From NCBI RefSeq assembly GCF_000026185.1, contig NC_010694.1:3224001-3288000 (forward strand): a stretch of 64,000 nt of DNA, read 5' to 3'. Origin of the DNA: Erwinia tasmaniensis Et1/99. Lineage in GTDB: Bacteria > Pseudomonadota > Gammaproteobacteria > Enterobacterales > Enterobacteriaceae. Made by a program: the position numbers and the translations under genes. Of the stretch, positions 1 to 9,216 are shown piece by piece. The number at the start of each line of letters is the position of its first letter. Within the stretch, counting starts at the first letter, position 1. Under the pieces are notes generated by a model that made no database searches, was not told the DNA's origin, and worked only from the letters and a program-made list of their open reading frames with translations.

Positions 1-326
1 CGCGCCGGCGCTCCAGGCAGCGGAGCCAGGCTGTCAAGCAGCCGCACGTCGCCCTCGTCAAGCTGATTGAGCGCCAGGTTCTGCCGGGTTGCCTGCTGAT
101 TCAGCCAGGAGTCGCTGATGCTCCAGACGCCCTCTCCCGCCAGCGCGCAGGCCAGCGCGCCGAACGTGTCATTAAAAATCAGCGTTGGGCCGTTGACCGG
201 AAGATTGTCCAGGTGGTTAAGCAGGTATTCATCGGCCGCATCCCACGCCTGCAACGGGCTTTCTTCGCGCATTTGGGGAAAGCGATGCAGCGTCAGCATA
301 CGGTTGCTCAGTTCAAGTTGGCTCAT
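1..326 (-). CDS. rlmG: 23S rRNA (guanine-1835-N2)-methyltransferase, 5' part only
   Basis: Reading from the ATG at 326 the frame stays open to the window edge (about 108 residues), so only the N-terminal part is present. The start MSQLELSNRMLTLHRFP and the following WDAADEYLL segment match the N-terminal RsmC/RlmG-type domain of E. coli RlmG (YgjO). RlmG methylates N2 of G1835 in 23S rRNA using S-adenosylmethionine; the catalytic half lies outside the window. It is divergent from ygjP, as in E. coli, with about 80 bp between them for both promoters. Recognition rests on remembered similarity. Confidence 0.88.
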   Translation of the reverse strand, partial: MSQLELSNRMLTLHRFPQMREESPLQAWDAADEYLLNHLDNLPVNGPTLIFNDTFGALACALAGEGVWSISDSWLNQQATRQNLALNQLDEGDVRLLDSLAPLPGAPA

Positions 327-408
327 GGGATCACCTTAGTGGTAAAATTCCCGCGTTTTATCCCCTAAAACGGGCGTACAGTAAACGTTTTTCTTCACCG
401 GAGTCAGC

Positions 409-912
409 ATGTCGTCGCTTATTTACCTGCAAGGTTATCCCGAATCGCTACTGTCACAGGTGCGCACGCTGATTGAGCAGCAGCGGCTGGCGGAGGTGAT
501 CCACCAGCGTTACCCCAGCGCGCACGGTATTACCAGCGACAAAGCGCTGTACGACTACGCGCTGGACATAAAAAATCAGGCGCTGCGCAATGCGCCACCG
601 CTGAATAAAGTCATCTACGACAGCAAGATTAAGGTGATGAAGCACGCCCTGGGTCTGCATACCGCGATATCACGCGTGCAGGGGGGCAAGCTAAAAGCCA
701 AAGCAGAGATCCGCGTTGCCACGATCTTCAGGCAGGCCCCGGAGGCATTTCTGCGCATGATCGTGGTCCATGAGCTGGCGCATATTAAGGAGAAGGATCA
801 CAACAAGGCGTTCTACCAGCTGTGCTGTCATATGGAACCGCAATATCACCAGCTGGAGTTTGATACCCGCCTGTGGCTGACGGCCCAGGCGCTGGAGGGG
901 CATGCAGGCTAA
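409..912 (+). CDS. ygjP: YgjP-like zinc metallopeptidase domain protein
   Basis: 167 residues, the usual size of the YgjP family (DUF45, related to M48 and SprT-like peptidases). The zinc site is visible near residue 121 as HELAH (HExxH), followed by a downstream histidine in KDHNKAFY that can be the third ligand. There is no signal peptide or membrane segment, so it should be cytoplasmic. A Shine-Dalgarno GGAG lies 6-7 bases before the ATG. It sits divergent from rlmG as in E. coli. The physiological substrate is not known to me; a metal-dependent protease role is inferred from the motif only. Confidence 0.85.
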   Translation: MSSLIYLQGYPESLLSQVRTLIEQQRLAEVIHQRYPSAHGITSDKALYDYALDIKNQALRNAPPLNKVIYDSKIKVMKHALGLHTAISRVQGGKLKAKAEIRVATIFRQAPEAFLRMIVVHELAHIKEKDHNKAFYQLCCHMEPQYHQLEFDTRLWLTAQALEGHAG

Positions 913-966
913 TCACTTATTGGTCGGCAGCCCGCCTGATGCAGGCTACCGTTGCACTTCTCATCA

Positions 967-2115
967 CTACGACGTGAGTCTGACCCGGCGTGAAACCATC
1001 AGCAGAATAATTGAGAGAAGAGTCACAAAAATAAATGCGCCAATCAGTGAGGACAGATGAGCAACAAACCCAATAACGGCAGGGCCCATTAATATCCCTG
1101 AATAGCCGAGAGAAGAAACCGCGGCAACCGCTAACGCGTCGGGCATATCTTTTTGCTGTCCTGATGCGGTGAACAGCATCGGCGCGATATTGGCCACGCC
1201 CAGGCCAATCAGCAGAAATGCCAGGGCGGTGATAAACAACGCGTTGCTCACGATCAGCACGATAAATCCTGATGTGGCCAGCAGCGCACTGCCGATAAAG
1301 ATCCTTTTAGCGCCAAATGTTTTAATCACCCGGTCACCCAGCAGCCGCCCCACCGTCATGGTAATGGCAAAAAGCGTATAGCCCAGCCCGGCCTGACGCA
1401 CATCAACGTTATGCTGGCTGATGAGAAGGATCCCGCTCCAGTCCAGCATCGACCCCTCCATCACATAGGCTACGCAGCACAGCAGCCCCAGCAACAGCAC
1501 GCTTCCCTTTGGCAAGACAAAAAAAGGCGTGTCGCGGCGCTGCTTTTCATCCATCAGGCCGGACCAGGCCAGCAGCATGATCGATCCCAATAGCGCGATG
1601 ACCATCATGACCACTTTGAACGGTGGAACCCCCCAGGACAGCAGCAGGCTGACGGCAGCCGCACCGGCTATGCCGCCCAGGCTGAAAAGGGCATGAAATC
1701 CGGACATGATCGGTTTTTGGGCATACTTTTCGACGATCACGGCATGGATACTGACCACCACATCCATAGCACCGATACCTGCACCAAAGATAAAGAGCGC
1801 CAGCGCCAGCGGAACCACCGTATCCAGTGTCACTAACGCTGGCAGCGTCGCTAACACTAGCAGCAGCGCCAGCGTAAAAATGCGGCGGCAGCCGAAGCGG
1901 GCGGCCAGCATGCCGGATAAGGGCATCATTAATAGCGATCCGAGGCCAAAAGCGAGCATGATAATGCCCATCATGCCGTTATCCACCTGCAGGCGCTCTT
2001 TCGTCAGCGGGATCAGCGGAGCCCAGCTGGCAAGGCTGAAACCGGCTATGAAAAACGCTTTGCGCGTGGCGGCAATGGGTTTATTGATAGGGGAAACGGC
2101 ATTTTTTTCAGTCAC
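967..2115 (-). CDS. MFS transporter, YbjJ-like, probable exporter
   Basis: About 382 residues, almost entirely hydrophobic with around 12 membrane segments and a short basic N-terminus, typical of the major facilitator superfamily. The loop AARFGCRR after the second or third segment fits the conserved MFS loop 2-3. The ATG at 2121 directly abuts the AAGGAA ribosome site, so I prefer the GTG at 2115. It is the last gene of a four-gene minus-strand operon (aminotransferase, dehydrogenase, phosphatase, transporter), 46-52 bp behind the HAD gene. By context it may export the operon product, or import a precursor; the substrate cannot be read from the sequence. Confidence 0.75.
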   Translation of the reverse strand: MTEKNAVSPINKPIAATRKAFFIAGFSLASWAPLIPLTKERLQVDNGMMGIIMLAFGLGSLLMMPLSGMLAARFGCRRIFTLALLLVLATLPALVTLDTVVPLALALFIFGAGIGAMDVVVSIHAVIVEKYAQKPIMSGFHALFSLGGIAGAAAVSLLLSWGVPPFKVVMMVIALLGSIMLLAWSGLMDEKQRRDTPFFVLPKGSVLLLGLLCCVAYVMEGSMLDWSGILLISQHNVDVRQAGLGYTLFAITMTVGRLLGDRVIKTFGAKRIFIGSALLATSGFIVLIVSNALFITALAFLLIGLGVANIAPMLFTASGQQKDMPDALAVAAVSSLGYSGILMGPAVIGFVAHLSSLIGAFIFVTLLSIILLMVSRRVRLTS

Positions 2116-2167
2116 AAACATTTCCTTATATCCCCCACGGTTAAGCGGGGGAATGCGGTCGGGTTAA

Positions 2168-2794
2168 TCAGTTTAGTTGTGCGAGTTCAGCAATGTCGTC
2201 CAGCGTGTCAATCACCGCCGTAGCATGCAAATATTGCTGCTGGTCAGAGAGCGCATGGGGCCATGCGTAAATCTTCGCAATACCCGCCTGATAAGCAGCA
2301 GATATCCCCAGGTCAGTGTCTTCAACCACCACCGTCGTCTTCGCGTCGGCATTGAGCCTGATCAGCATCTCCCTATAAGGATCGGGGAATGGCTTGGTGC
2401 GCGCAATATCATCTCCTCCTATTAGCTGTGCTGGCCTGTCCAGCTTAACAAGCGCAAGGTTAGCCAGACATATATGTCGTGGTGCCGTTGAAACAAAGCC
2501 AAAAGCAACGCCCTGCCGTTGCAGCTTATCAATAAGATCGCTCACACCAGGGCGTAATACGTCAGGGGTGAGCAGCGCTTTATAGGTATCGACCACCCGA
2601 GAAATAATATCAGGCTGGGAGGAGGCGGCTATGCCGATAAAGCTGAGCGTTTCCTCAAGGCTGAGCCCTATAAGCTGCTGCGGCGTATAGTGCTGCACCT
2701 GTTCAGGGATCAGCGTTTGCAGCACGTCAAAGTGCAGCTTTTCGCTATCGACAATCACACCGTCGATATCAAAAATTACGGTCAGATCGGTCAT
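2168..2794 (-). CDS. HAD-family phosphatase, beta-phosphoglucomutase-like subgroup
   Basis: 208 residues with the haloacid dehalogenase signatures in order: motif I DIDGVIVDSE (nucleophile Asp9, acid/base Asp11), a helical cap, motif II near FVSTA, motif III lysine in TKPFPDP, and motif IV VVEDTDLG. This is the layout of small-molecule phosphatases and phosphomutases with a C1-type cap. GGAG lies 6 bases before the ATG. It starts 10 bp after the dehydrogenase stop, so the two are co-transcribed. In this operon the likely job is removing phosphate from a sugar- or aminopolyol-phosphate intermediate; that is inference from neighbours. Confidence 0.82.
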   Translation of the reverse strand: MTDLTVIFDIDGVIVDSEKLHFDVLQTLIPEQVQHYTPQQLIGLSLEETLSFIGIAASSQPDIISRVVDTYKALLTPDVLRPGVSDLIDKLQRQGVAFGFVSTAPRHICLANLALVKLDRPAQLIGGDDIARTKPFPDPYREMLIRLNADAKTTVVVEDTDLGISAAYQAGIAKIYAWPHALSDQQQYLHATAVIDTLDDIAELAQLN

Positions 2795-2804
2795 GTTAAC
2801 TCCA

Positions 2805-3866
2805 TTAATCCATGTTACCGAGGCGTATCAACACTTTACAGTTTGCTGCCTCCAGCGGTGCCATCGTCCTGTTAGCCATGTCGCAGCCAACCAGGCGGAA
2901 TGCGTCCTGGTAATCGGCAAAGTCGATTTCATGGCTTATCAGACGATCGGCCGGGATCAGCCCGTCACGGATCATGGCATAGGCACGTTCAAAACTATTG
3001 TTGAGAGAGTCGATCGAACCGATCACTGACAGGCTTTTATCGGCAATCTTCAATACGTCCAGGGTGGCGTGCTTATCCTTTAACGCCACGTTCAGCAGTT
3101 TGCCGCCGGGAGCAAGGTGCGCAAAAATCAGTTCGGTCAGCTGGCCCGTGGTGTCCACCACAAGATCAATTTGGCCGTCGCGAGAGCCGTATTCCTGTTC
3201 GAGAGCCTGCTCGAAATCGTCATAGATGCGTGCCGCAGGCGGCAGATTGTCGCGGGCGAACTGATAGCGATGTGGGTTCTTTTCCACCATAAATGCCTCA
3301 ACGCCGCGCTGGTGCAGGACCCACAAATAGAGCATCCCCATTGGCCCGGCACCGGTGACGGCCGCCCGAATATTGGTGTGGGTGATGGCCAGCTTATCCA
3401 CGCCGGTAATCGTGCAGCTTAGCGGTTCGGTCAGCGTTGCCGCCTGCATGCTGACATGATCATCCAGCCGGCGTAAAAAGGCTTCCTTAGCGCGATACTG
3501 ACCGGCGAAGGCCCCGTCATAAGAAACTCCGGCTTCAGTGCCCATTTTCATTTCACAATGGTTGGGGTTACCCGTCTGGCACATGCGACATTGCTGACAA
3601 GAGTAGGTCGGATTCACCACCACCCTGTCACCCGGTTTAAACCGGGTGACGCTTTCGCCCACGCTGGCCACCACCCCGCTGGTTTCATGTCCGAGTGTCG
3701 TTCCCGGCAGCGCCACGGGATAGTGACCGCTAATAATGCCGACGTCTGTTCCACAAATTCCACATACGGCGATCTGTATAATCACGTCGTCAGGCGCACA
3801 ACACGTCAGTTCAGGGATTTCGGCAATCTCCACCTTCCAGGGTTCGATATATTTGAGTGCCTGCAT
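2805..3866 (-). CDS. Zinc-dependent medium-chain alcohol/polyol dehydrogenase
   Basis: 353 residues of the MDR superfamily (sorbitol/threonine dehydrogenase type). Catalytic zinc ligands are visible: Cys38 in CGICGTD, His60-Glu61 in GHETSG and Glu148 in TEPLSC. The structural zinc lobe has four cysteines (90, 93, 96, 104), and the Rossmann motif GAGPMG is at 172-177. It therefore oxidises a secondary or primary alcohol with NAD(P). The start overlaps the aminotransferase stop by one base (TAATG) and is preceded by GGAGGT, which indicates translational coupling. In Bacillus azasugar clusters a similar enzyme (GutB1) oxidises an aminopolyol; the same role here is a hypothesis. Confidence 0.85.
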   Translation of the reverse strand: MQALKYIEPWKVEIAEIPELTCCAPDDVIIQIAVCGICGTDVGIISGHYPVALPGTTLGHETSGVVASVGESVTRFKPGDRVVVNPTYSCQQCRMCQTGNPNHCEMKMGTEAGVSYDGAFAGQYRAKEAFLRRLDDHVSMQAATLTEPLSCTITGVDKLAITHTNIRAAVTGAGPMGMLYLWVLHQRGVEAFMVEKNPHRYQFARDNLPPAARIYDDFEQALEQEYGSRDGQIDLVVDTTGQLTELIFAHLAPGGKLLNVALKDKHATLDVLKIADKSLSVIGSIDSLNNSFERAYAMIRDGLIPADRLISHEIDFADYQDAFRLVGCDMANRTMAPLEAANCKVLIRLGNMD

Positions 3867-5110
3867 TATGCGACCTCCGATTGGGAGAAAGGTGATTGCT
3901 GCATTTCGTTGAATGTAGCATCCAGCTTAGTGAGAATTTCTTGCAAATGGACCTTGGTGCAAATCAGAGGAGGGCGAACTTTTAGCGCTCTACTTTTTCC
4001 GTAACGAGCGCCACGAATAATCAACCCATGTTTTTCTGCAATATGAATGGCTTCCGCTGCATATTCCATGTTGGGAGTATCGAAGCCATACATATAACCT
4101 ACGCCGCGAACGCCGCTAATGTCTGGATATTTCTTTTGCAGAGATAACAATCCATCACGTAAAAACGCCTCGCAATTAACGACATTATCAAGAATGCCTT
4201 CTTCTTCGATGATCTTGATCGTTTCATTAATGGCTATCAGTGACAGTGGATTCGCTCCAGAGGTACTTGAATGTTCGAACGGCTCAAGCACATCCAATTC
4301 CTTGCTCATCAGTACCCCTCCGGTCGGAATGCCTATTCCGCCAGCGCCCTTGGCAAAGACGATAATATCGGGCTTCAGTGTTTTGGCATAACCACTGGAC
4401 GCAAAGAAGGTACCGGTTCTTCCAAAGCCGGTCTGCACTTCGTCAGCAATAAGCACGATACCTTTTTTACTACAGAAATCGCGTAAATTACGATAAAACA
4501 CATCAGGAAGAACAATATTCCCGCCGTTACCCAGTATCGGTTCAACAATCAGGCAGGCAATATTTTCATTTGATCCACATTGATAAATATCTTCTATATC
4601 ATAATAATTTTCTTGCGGAGGTGAATCTTCAGGATCGGACATAACGCTGGCCGGAACGGGGATTTTCAACGATCCCTCAATGTTGACGTGAAAGTTTTTA
4701 AGACGAAACGCATTACCAGAAATCTGGGCTGTCGCCAAAGACTGCCCGTGATGAGCCAGAAAAAGCGACATGACTCCTGAGCGTTTAGTGTACTTCTGCG
4801 CCATACGGATTGCACATTCAACGGCTCCAGAGCCGGTCACATCACGCATCCAGATACGGTCAATATTCTCTGGCGTATGCTTTATGAGTTTCTCGAGTAT
4901 GCACTGTGACATTGCGCCCGTATGGGCAGAGCTTAAATGAGCACAGCGATCGATTTGTGCTTTGAGCTTGCTGGCTATCCTGTCGTTGGTATAACCAAGC
5001 TGCAGGTTGAATGTGCCTGAAGCCGCATCAATATACCTGACGCCATCAATATTTAAATAAACACCATCGCCGGTATAGCGAGACATAAGTCGTTCAAAAT
5101 TATCAGTCAT
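3866..5110 (-). CDS. Class III PLP-dependent aminotransferase (GabT-like)
   Basis: 414 residues, fold type I subgroup II (4-aminobutyrate/ornithine aminotransferase family). The phosphate-binding GSGAVECA segment is at about 93-100, the pyridine-contacting Asp in IADEVQTGFGRTG at Asp223, and the Schiff-base lysine in FAKG at Lys254. The active site therefore looks intact. AAGGGA precedes the ATG. It is the first gene of the operon, behind an unusually long AT-rich leader. It looks richer in A+T than the dehydrogenase gene downstream, which hints at a separate origin. The amino acceptor is unknown; a keto-sugar phosphate would fit the phosphatase and dehydrogenase neighbours. Confidence 0.85.
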   Translation of the reverse strand: MTDNFERLMSRYTGDGVYLNIDGVRYIDAASGTFNLQLGYTNDRIASKLKAQIDRCAHLSSAHTGAMSQCILEKLIKHTPENIDRIWMRDVTGSGAVECAIRMAQKYTKRSGVMSLFLAHHGQSLATAQISGNAFRLKNFHVNIEGSLKIPVPASVMSDPEDSPPQENYYDIEDIYQCGSNENIACLIVEPILGNGGNIVLPDVFYRNLRDFCSKKGIVLIADEVQTGFGRTGTFFASSGYAKTLKPDIIVFAKGAGGIGIPTGGVLMSKELDVLEPFEHSSTSGANPLSLIAINETIKIIEEEGILDNVVNCEAFLRDGLLSLQKKYPDISGVRGVGYMYGFDTPNMEYAAEAIHIAEKHGLIIRGARYGKSRALKVRPPLICTKVHLQEILTKLDATFNEMQQSPFSQSEVA

Positions 5111-6107
5111 AGCATTCCCTTTCTATATTTTACCTTATCAGTAAATCCCCAGAGGTAAACTTATTTTCGATAGATGGCCGGGATGAAAATGGTAATCCCA
5201 CCAAACACCCTGACCTCTCTTACTGGTTACCTTTAAGAGTGAGAGAAAGAAATCCCTTATCATATTGCACAGGCCACGGACATGACCTAAATCATAAAAT
5301 AAAAAAATCATATTTGCCCTTGAAAGGGATTACCCTTCCCAAGGTGAAATCAGCGTTAACTCTGGATTTTTTAATTTTCACAAGAAGCGATTAGTGCATA
5401 CGCCAACCTTCAGACCCGAACAAGAGATAAAAGAAAAATCAAACCACTCTGAATAAAAAATAAACTTTTCACCTCCTTATGAAGAATAATTTCAATAAAC
5501 AAGAATATTGCACGAAAGAATTAGAGCTTTCTTTATTATTTAGAATATATATTGATAAATTCGACTCAAATAATACTATCACCAATTTAAAATCACCGTC
5601 AATACTGATAATAAACCCTGCTTAATTACAGACTGAACTACTACTTAACTAATTATTTTTTAATATGACTAATGAGATATTCTATGCAGCCGCAGCCTAC
5701 TGTTTTCACAGAATAAAATAACAACGTCGATAAATAATTCTGACGACGACAATCTACATTCCAAATCGTATCAGAACGTCATTTGATTAAATTTTTTATG
5801 AAAAAAACTAAGATCGAGCGTCATTTATTTTCTTATAATACGAATGATAATAATTCAGTAATGGATAAATACGTCTGTTTTGGCAAAAAGAATATGCGGG
5901 GCTTGAGTTTGAGTGGGTAGAAGAAACCCGATTTTTTCGCGGTAAAGCCCGGCGATGAAAAGGGTAATAGCATCAATGCTAAGCGGGCCAATATGACGAA
6001 AAAGAGTCTCTGAAGCGGCGTAGCGGCGGCCTACGATATCACTTCCACATATCCCAAAAGCTGGTGGTACAGCCGCCGGAGGGATGTGTGGGATAATCAA
6101 TACACCA
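5111..6107. other. AT-rich 1-kb intergenic region, leader of the aminotransferase operon
   Basis: No convincing gene. The DNA is strikingly AT-rich from about 5280 to 5860 compared with both flanks. An imperfect stem-loop at 5318-5345 (inner arms AAGGG and CCCTT, outer CCTTG and CAAGG) is followed on the minus strand by a T-rich stretch, so it could end or attenuate transcription into the operon about 210 bp downstream. An 81-codon minus-strand frame at 5855-6100 has no ribosome site or family I recognise. The region separates an accessory operon from the ClC gene and may be the remnant of an insertion. Confidence 0.5.
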
Positions 6108-7799
6108 TCAGATAAAGTCCTGCGCCTGCTGGATCAAACTGGTTTTGGTCAGCGCGCCGAGATATTTTTTTTCTTCGGCATTATTCAGCACCGGCAGGCG
6201 TTCCAGCGTCACCTGGGCGAACGCCTCCCATCCTTCTCTGATTGTCTGATGGGCGTAAACGGTGGGGAAATCGCTATCTATGACGCAACCGATCGGAGAG
6301 GTCAGGGTGATCTCTTTATCCAGTATCTTGTGTGAAATATCGTGAATTGAAACGGCACCGAGAAACTGTCCGCGGTCGTCCGTCACGTAAACAAAGCGCT
6401 CGCGCTTGAGCGAACTGACCGCCAGCGCTTTGCCTACCGAGTCCTGGGGCGTCAGCGACGCGCCGGCAACAATAAACTGGGATATGACGCCGTTATCAAA
6501 ATCGAACTTGGCGTCCGAACGGCTGAAATGCTCGCCAACCACCGCATAAGTGCTGTTGGAGTGCAGACGATAGGCCACCATTGAGGCCAGTACGCTGGCG
6601 ATCATCGCTGGAAACAGCAGGCTGCTATTCAACGTCATCTCCAGCACCATCAGCATGGCCATCAGCGGAGCCTGACTGACAGAGGCCAGCAGCGCGCCCA
6701 TGCCTATCGCCGCAAATACGGCAACGTTACCCGGCGGAAATCCGGCTTTTACGGCCAGCAGTGCCATCATGCTGCCCATCAGTGCGCCGATTAATAACGC
6801 CGGTGTAAACAATCCGCCCACGGCGCTGGAGCCCACGGAAATGGCCGTTGCCAGCATTTTCAGCAACAGCAACGCCAGCAGCATCGGCAGCAGGAAATCG
6901 CCCGCCATGATACGCACAATTACCTCATAGCCATTACCCAGTATCTGGCTGCTGCCGATAGCCAGCCCTCCCACCAGCAGGCCACCAAGGCCCAGGCGCA
7001 ACGGCAGGCTGCGCAAAGGAGCAAACAGGCGCTTACTGTGATTTATCATCGCGATCATTACCCAGCCAAGCAGACCCGCCAGTAGACCAATCGCGATAGT
7101 CAGCGTAATGCTCTCCGGTGCCAGTTCAAACTGACCGTGCGAAAACGGGTAGATAGCCGAATGATACCCAAGCGACCACATGGTCAGCACCGCCGTGCCG
7201 GAAGAGATAATCAGCGGGATCAGTCGCTGCATGGCGGAAATACCAAAGGCAATCTCCGCGACGAATATCGCGGATGCCAGCGGCGCATGATAAACCGAAG
7301 AGAGACCGGCGGCGGCGGCCATCGCCACCACGTCACTGTTTTTCAACGCCAGGTTTTTAAACAGCCAGCGCCCCATCAGACTGCCGCTTAGCGCCGATAG
7401 CTGCACCATCGGCCCTTCCCGACCGATTGATGCTCCGCTGCTGATACTGGCAAGGGAAGATAGCCCGCGAAACAGCGACGTGCGGGTTGGCACCGCATCC
7501 AGCCGGGCGTTAATCACTTCGAGATAATCGCTGCGCGACGCCTGCTTTTGCTCAATTGCGGTGGCGTAGCGCAGGAAGTAGCCCGCAATCAGGCCGCCGC
7601 AACCGACAATCAGCGGCCAGCAGTACCAGGGATAAATCCGCATCGCCTGGGTGATGTCGGTCTGTCCATTGAATAGCAGACCGTCAATCCAGACTATCGC
7701 CTCCCGGAAGGCTAGCGTCACCAGCGAGGCGACCAGCCCAACCGGGATAGCCACTAAAATACGGGTCCAGTTCAATGCGTGTCTGCTGCGTGAGTTCAT
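6108..7799 (-). CDS. ClC-family chloride channel/transporter with C-terminal CBS pair
   Basis: 563 residues: about ten membrane segments of the voltage-gated chloride channel family to residue ~420, then a cytoplasmic tail of about 120 residues with two CBS-type repeats. The selectivity-filter segment GREGP is present at about 126-130 with the gating glutamate Glu128 intact, so chloride/proton exchange is possible. E. coli ClcA and ClcB lack the CBS tail, so this is a distinct, longer member whose tail may bind nucleotides. It is transcribed away from alx, with about 220 bp of shared upstream DNA. It is not the usual neighbour of alx in E. coli. Confidence 0.85.
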   Translation of the reverse strand: MNSRSRHALNWTRILVAIPVGLVASLVTLAFREAIVWIDGLLFNGQTDITQAMRIYPWYCWPLIVGCGGLIAGYFLRYATAIEQKQASRSDYLEVINARLDAVPTRTSLFRGLSSLASISSGASIGREGPMVQLSALSGSLMGRWLFKNLALKNSDVVAMAAAAGLSSVYHAPLASAIFVAEIAFGISAMQRLIPLIISSGTAVLTMWSLGYHSAIYPFSHGQFELAPESITLTIAIGLLAGLLGWVMIAMINHSKRLFAPLRSLPLRLGLGGLLVGGLAIGSSQILGNGYEVIVRIMAGDFLLPMLLALLLLKMLATAISVGSSAVGGLFTPALLIGALMGSMMALLAVKAGFPPGNVAVFAAIGMGALLASVSQAPLMAMLMVLEMTLNSSLLFPAMIASVLASMVAYRLHSNSTYAVVGEHFSRSDAKFDFDNGVISQFIVAGASLTPQDSVGKALAVSSLKRERFVYVTDDRGQFLGAVSIHDISHKILDKEITLTSPIGCVIDSDFPTVYAHQTIREGWEAFAQVTLERLPVLNNAEEKKYLGALTKTSLIQQAQDFI

Positions 7800-8020
7800 T
7801 AGATTCTCTCGGAATGGTTTACCCTATCGTGCGAGAGGACAGCGGAAAAATCAAATCACACGCCTGTGCCCGCGGCGACTGGCTATGCCTGCGATAAGCC
7901 TCTTCTCCATCACGCGAAACGCGGGTCAGTTCCCACGCCCACCGGACACAATATGAAAATATGTCCAAATATTACTTAAGAATATTGACCTTCACCCTGT
8001 AGCACCCTATCTTTGGTCTT

Positions 8021-8150
8021 AGCAAAGGGGAGTAACTTCTTCGTCAGTTAATCGTCAATACGACATCCACATGATGTCCGGTTACTGGGCAACCGATAAC
8101 AGGTTGTAAGTGAGACCTTGCCGGGAGGCGGGGTTTGCTTATAGCAGCGA
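8021..8150 (+). promoter_or_regulatory. yybP-ykoY manganese riboswitch upstream of alx
   Basis: The leader carries the two conserved blocks of the yybP-ykoY class: AAAGGGGAGTA at 8024-8034 followed by CGTCA, then GTGAGACCTTGCCGGGAGGC at 8109-8128 with a following G-rich/TTTGCTTATAGC segment. This is the PRE element (SraF) known in front of E. coli alx, which senses Mn2+ and responds to alkaline pH. It is followed at once by a hairpin with a T-run, so control of termination is plausible here. Boundaries are approximate. Confidence 0.9.
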
Positions 8151-8157
8151 TAATAAG

Positions 8158-8191
8158 GTGGCTGCCGTCTTCCGACGTTAGCCACTTTTTT
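8158..8191 (+). terminator. Intrinsic terminator hairpin between riboswitch and alx start
   Basis: Arms GTGGCT (8158-8163) and AGCCAC (8180-8185) enclose an inner CGTC-TTCC-GACG stem, followed by TTTTTT at 8186-8191. It lies 20 bp before the alx ATG, the position expected of the expression platform of the Mn2+ riboswitch. Confidence 0.85.
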
Positions 8192-8210
8192 ATTTTGCGC
8201 GGGATATTTT

Positions 8211-9191
8211 ATGAATACTGTCGGTACACCGTTACTGTGGGGCAGCTTCGCTGTCGTTGTCGTTATCATGCTGGCGATTGACCTGCTGTTACAGGGTCGG
8301 CGCGGCGCACACACGATGAGCATGAAGCAGGCTGCGGCCTGGTCACTGGTATGGGTGACGCTCTCTTTGTTATTCAACGCTGCCTTCTGGTGGTATCTCA
8401 CCGACACCGTCGGGCGCGAGGTGGCCGATACCCAGGCGCTGGCTTTCCTCACCGGTTACCTGATCGAAAAAGCGTTGGCGGTCGATAACGTATTCGTCTG
8501 GCTAATGCTGTTTGGTTACTTTGCCGTCCCGGCCGCCTTGCAGCGCCGGGTATTGATCTACGGCGTACTGGGTGCGATTGTGCTGCGTACCATTATGATC
8601 TTTGCCGGAAGCTGGCTGGTTACCCAGTTCAGCTGGCTGCTGTATCTGTTCGGCGCATTCCTGCTGTTTACCGGGATCAAAATGGCGCTGTCGAAAGAGG
8701 ATGATAGCGCCATCGGCGATAAACCGCTGGTGCGCTGGCTACGCGGCAAGATGCGTATGACCGATAAAATCGAAGGCGAGCATTTCTTCGTGCGGCAAAA
8801 CGGCCTGCTGTATGCCACCCCGCTGCTGCTGGTACTGATTATGGTTGAACTGAGCGATGTGATCTTCGCGGTGGACAGTATTCCGGCGATCTTTGCCGTG
8901 ACGACCGACCCGTTTATCGTGCTGACCTCTAACCTGTTCGCTATTCTTGGCCTGCGTGCCATGTACTTCCTGCTGGCAAACGTGGCCGAGCGCTTCTCAA
9001 TGCTGAAATATGGCCTGTCGGTGATCCTGGTGTTTATCGGCGTAAAAATGCTGATTGTCGATTTTTACCATATTCCCATCGCGGTATCGCTCGGCATCGT
9101 CGGCGGTATTCTGGCATTGACGCTGCTGATCAATGCCTGGGTAAACTACCGCCACGATCGTAAGGCCACCCAAAACGATACGGCGCGATAA
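8211..9191 (+). CDS. alx: Manganese exporter-type TerC membrane protein Alx
   Basis: 326 residues of the TerC family with about nine membrane segments. The conserved acidic motifs are visible in segments: [12 protein letters not shown] near residue 85 and [16 protein letters not shown] near residue 215; these aspartates/glutamates are the presumed metal-binding residues. The family is linked to Mn2+ homeostasis, and the riboswitch directly upstream supports this. In E. coli, alx is induced at alkaline pH through the same RNA element. The order alx-sstT matches E. coli. Confidence 0.95.
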   Translation: MNTVGTPLLWGSFAVVVVIMLAIDLLLQGRRGAHTMSMKQAAAWSLVWVTLSLLFNAAFWWYLTDTVGREVADTQALAFLTGYLIEKALAVDNVFVWLMLFGYFAVPAALQRRVLIYGVLGAIVLRTIMIFAGSWLVTQFSWLLYLFGAFLLFTGIKMALSKEDDSAIGDKPLVRWLRGKMRMTDKIEGEHFFVRQNGLLYATPLLLVLIMVELSDVIFAVDSIPAIFAVTTDPFIVLTSNLFAILGLRAMYFLLANVAERFSMLKYGLSVILVFIGVKMLIVDFYHIPIAVSLGIVGGILALTLLINAWVNYRHDRKATQNDTAR

Positions 9192-9216
9192 TCACCGCGG
9201 GTTCAACGCAACGTTA

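Noticed and set aside
5838-5862. Fur-box-like GAATGATAATAATT
   Set aside because: Only part of the 19-bp palindrome fits, the DNA is AT-rich, and no iron gene follows.
5855-6100. 81-codon minus-strand frame next to the ClC gene
   Set aside because: No ribosome site, no recognised family, AT-rich setting; kept only as a note in the intergenic entry.
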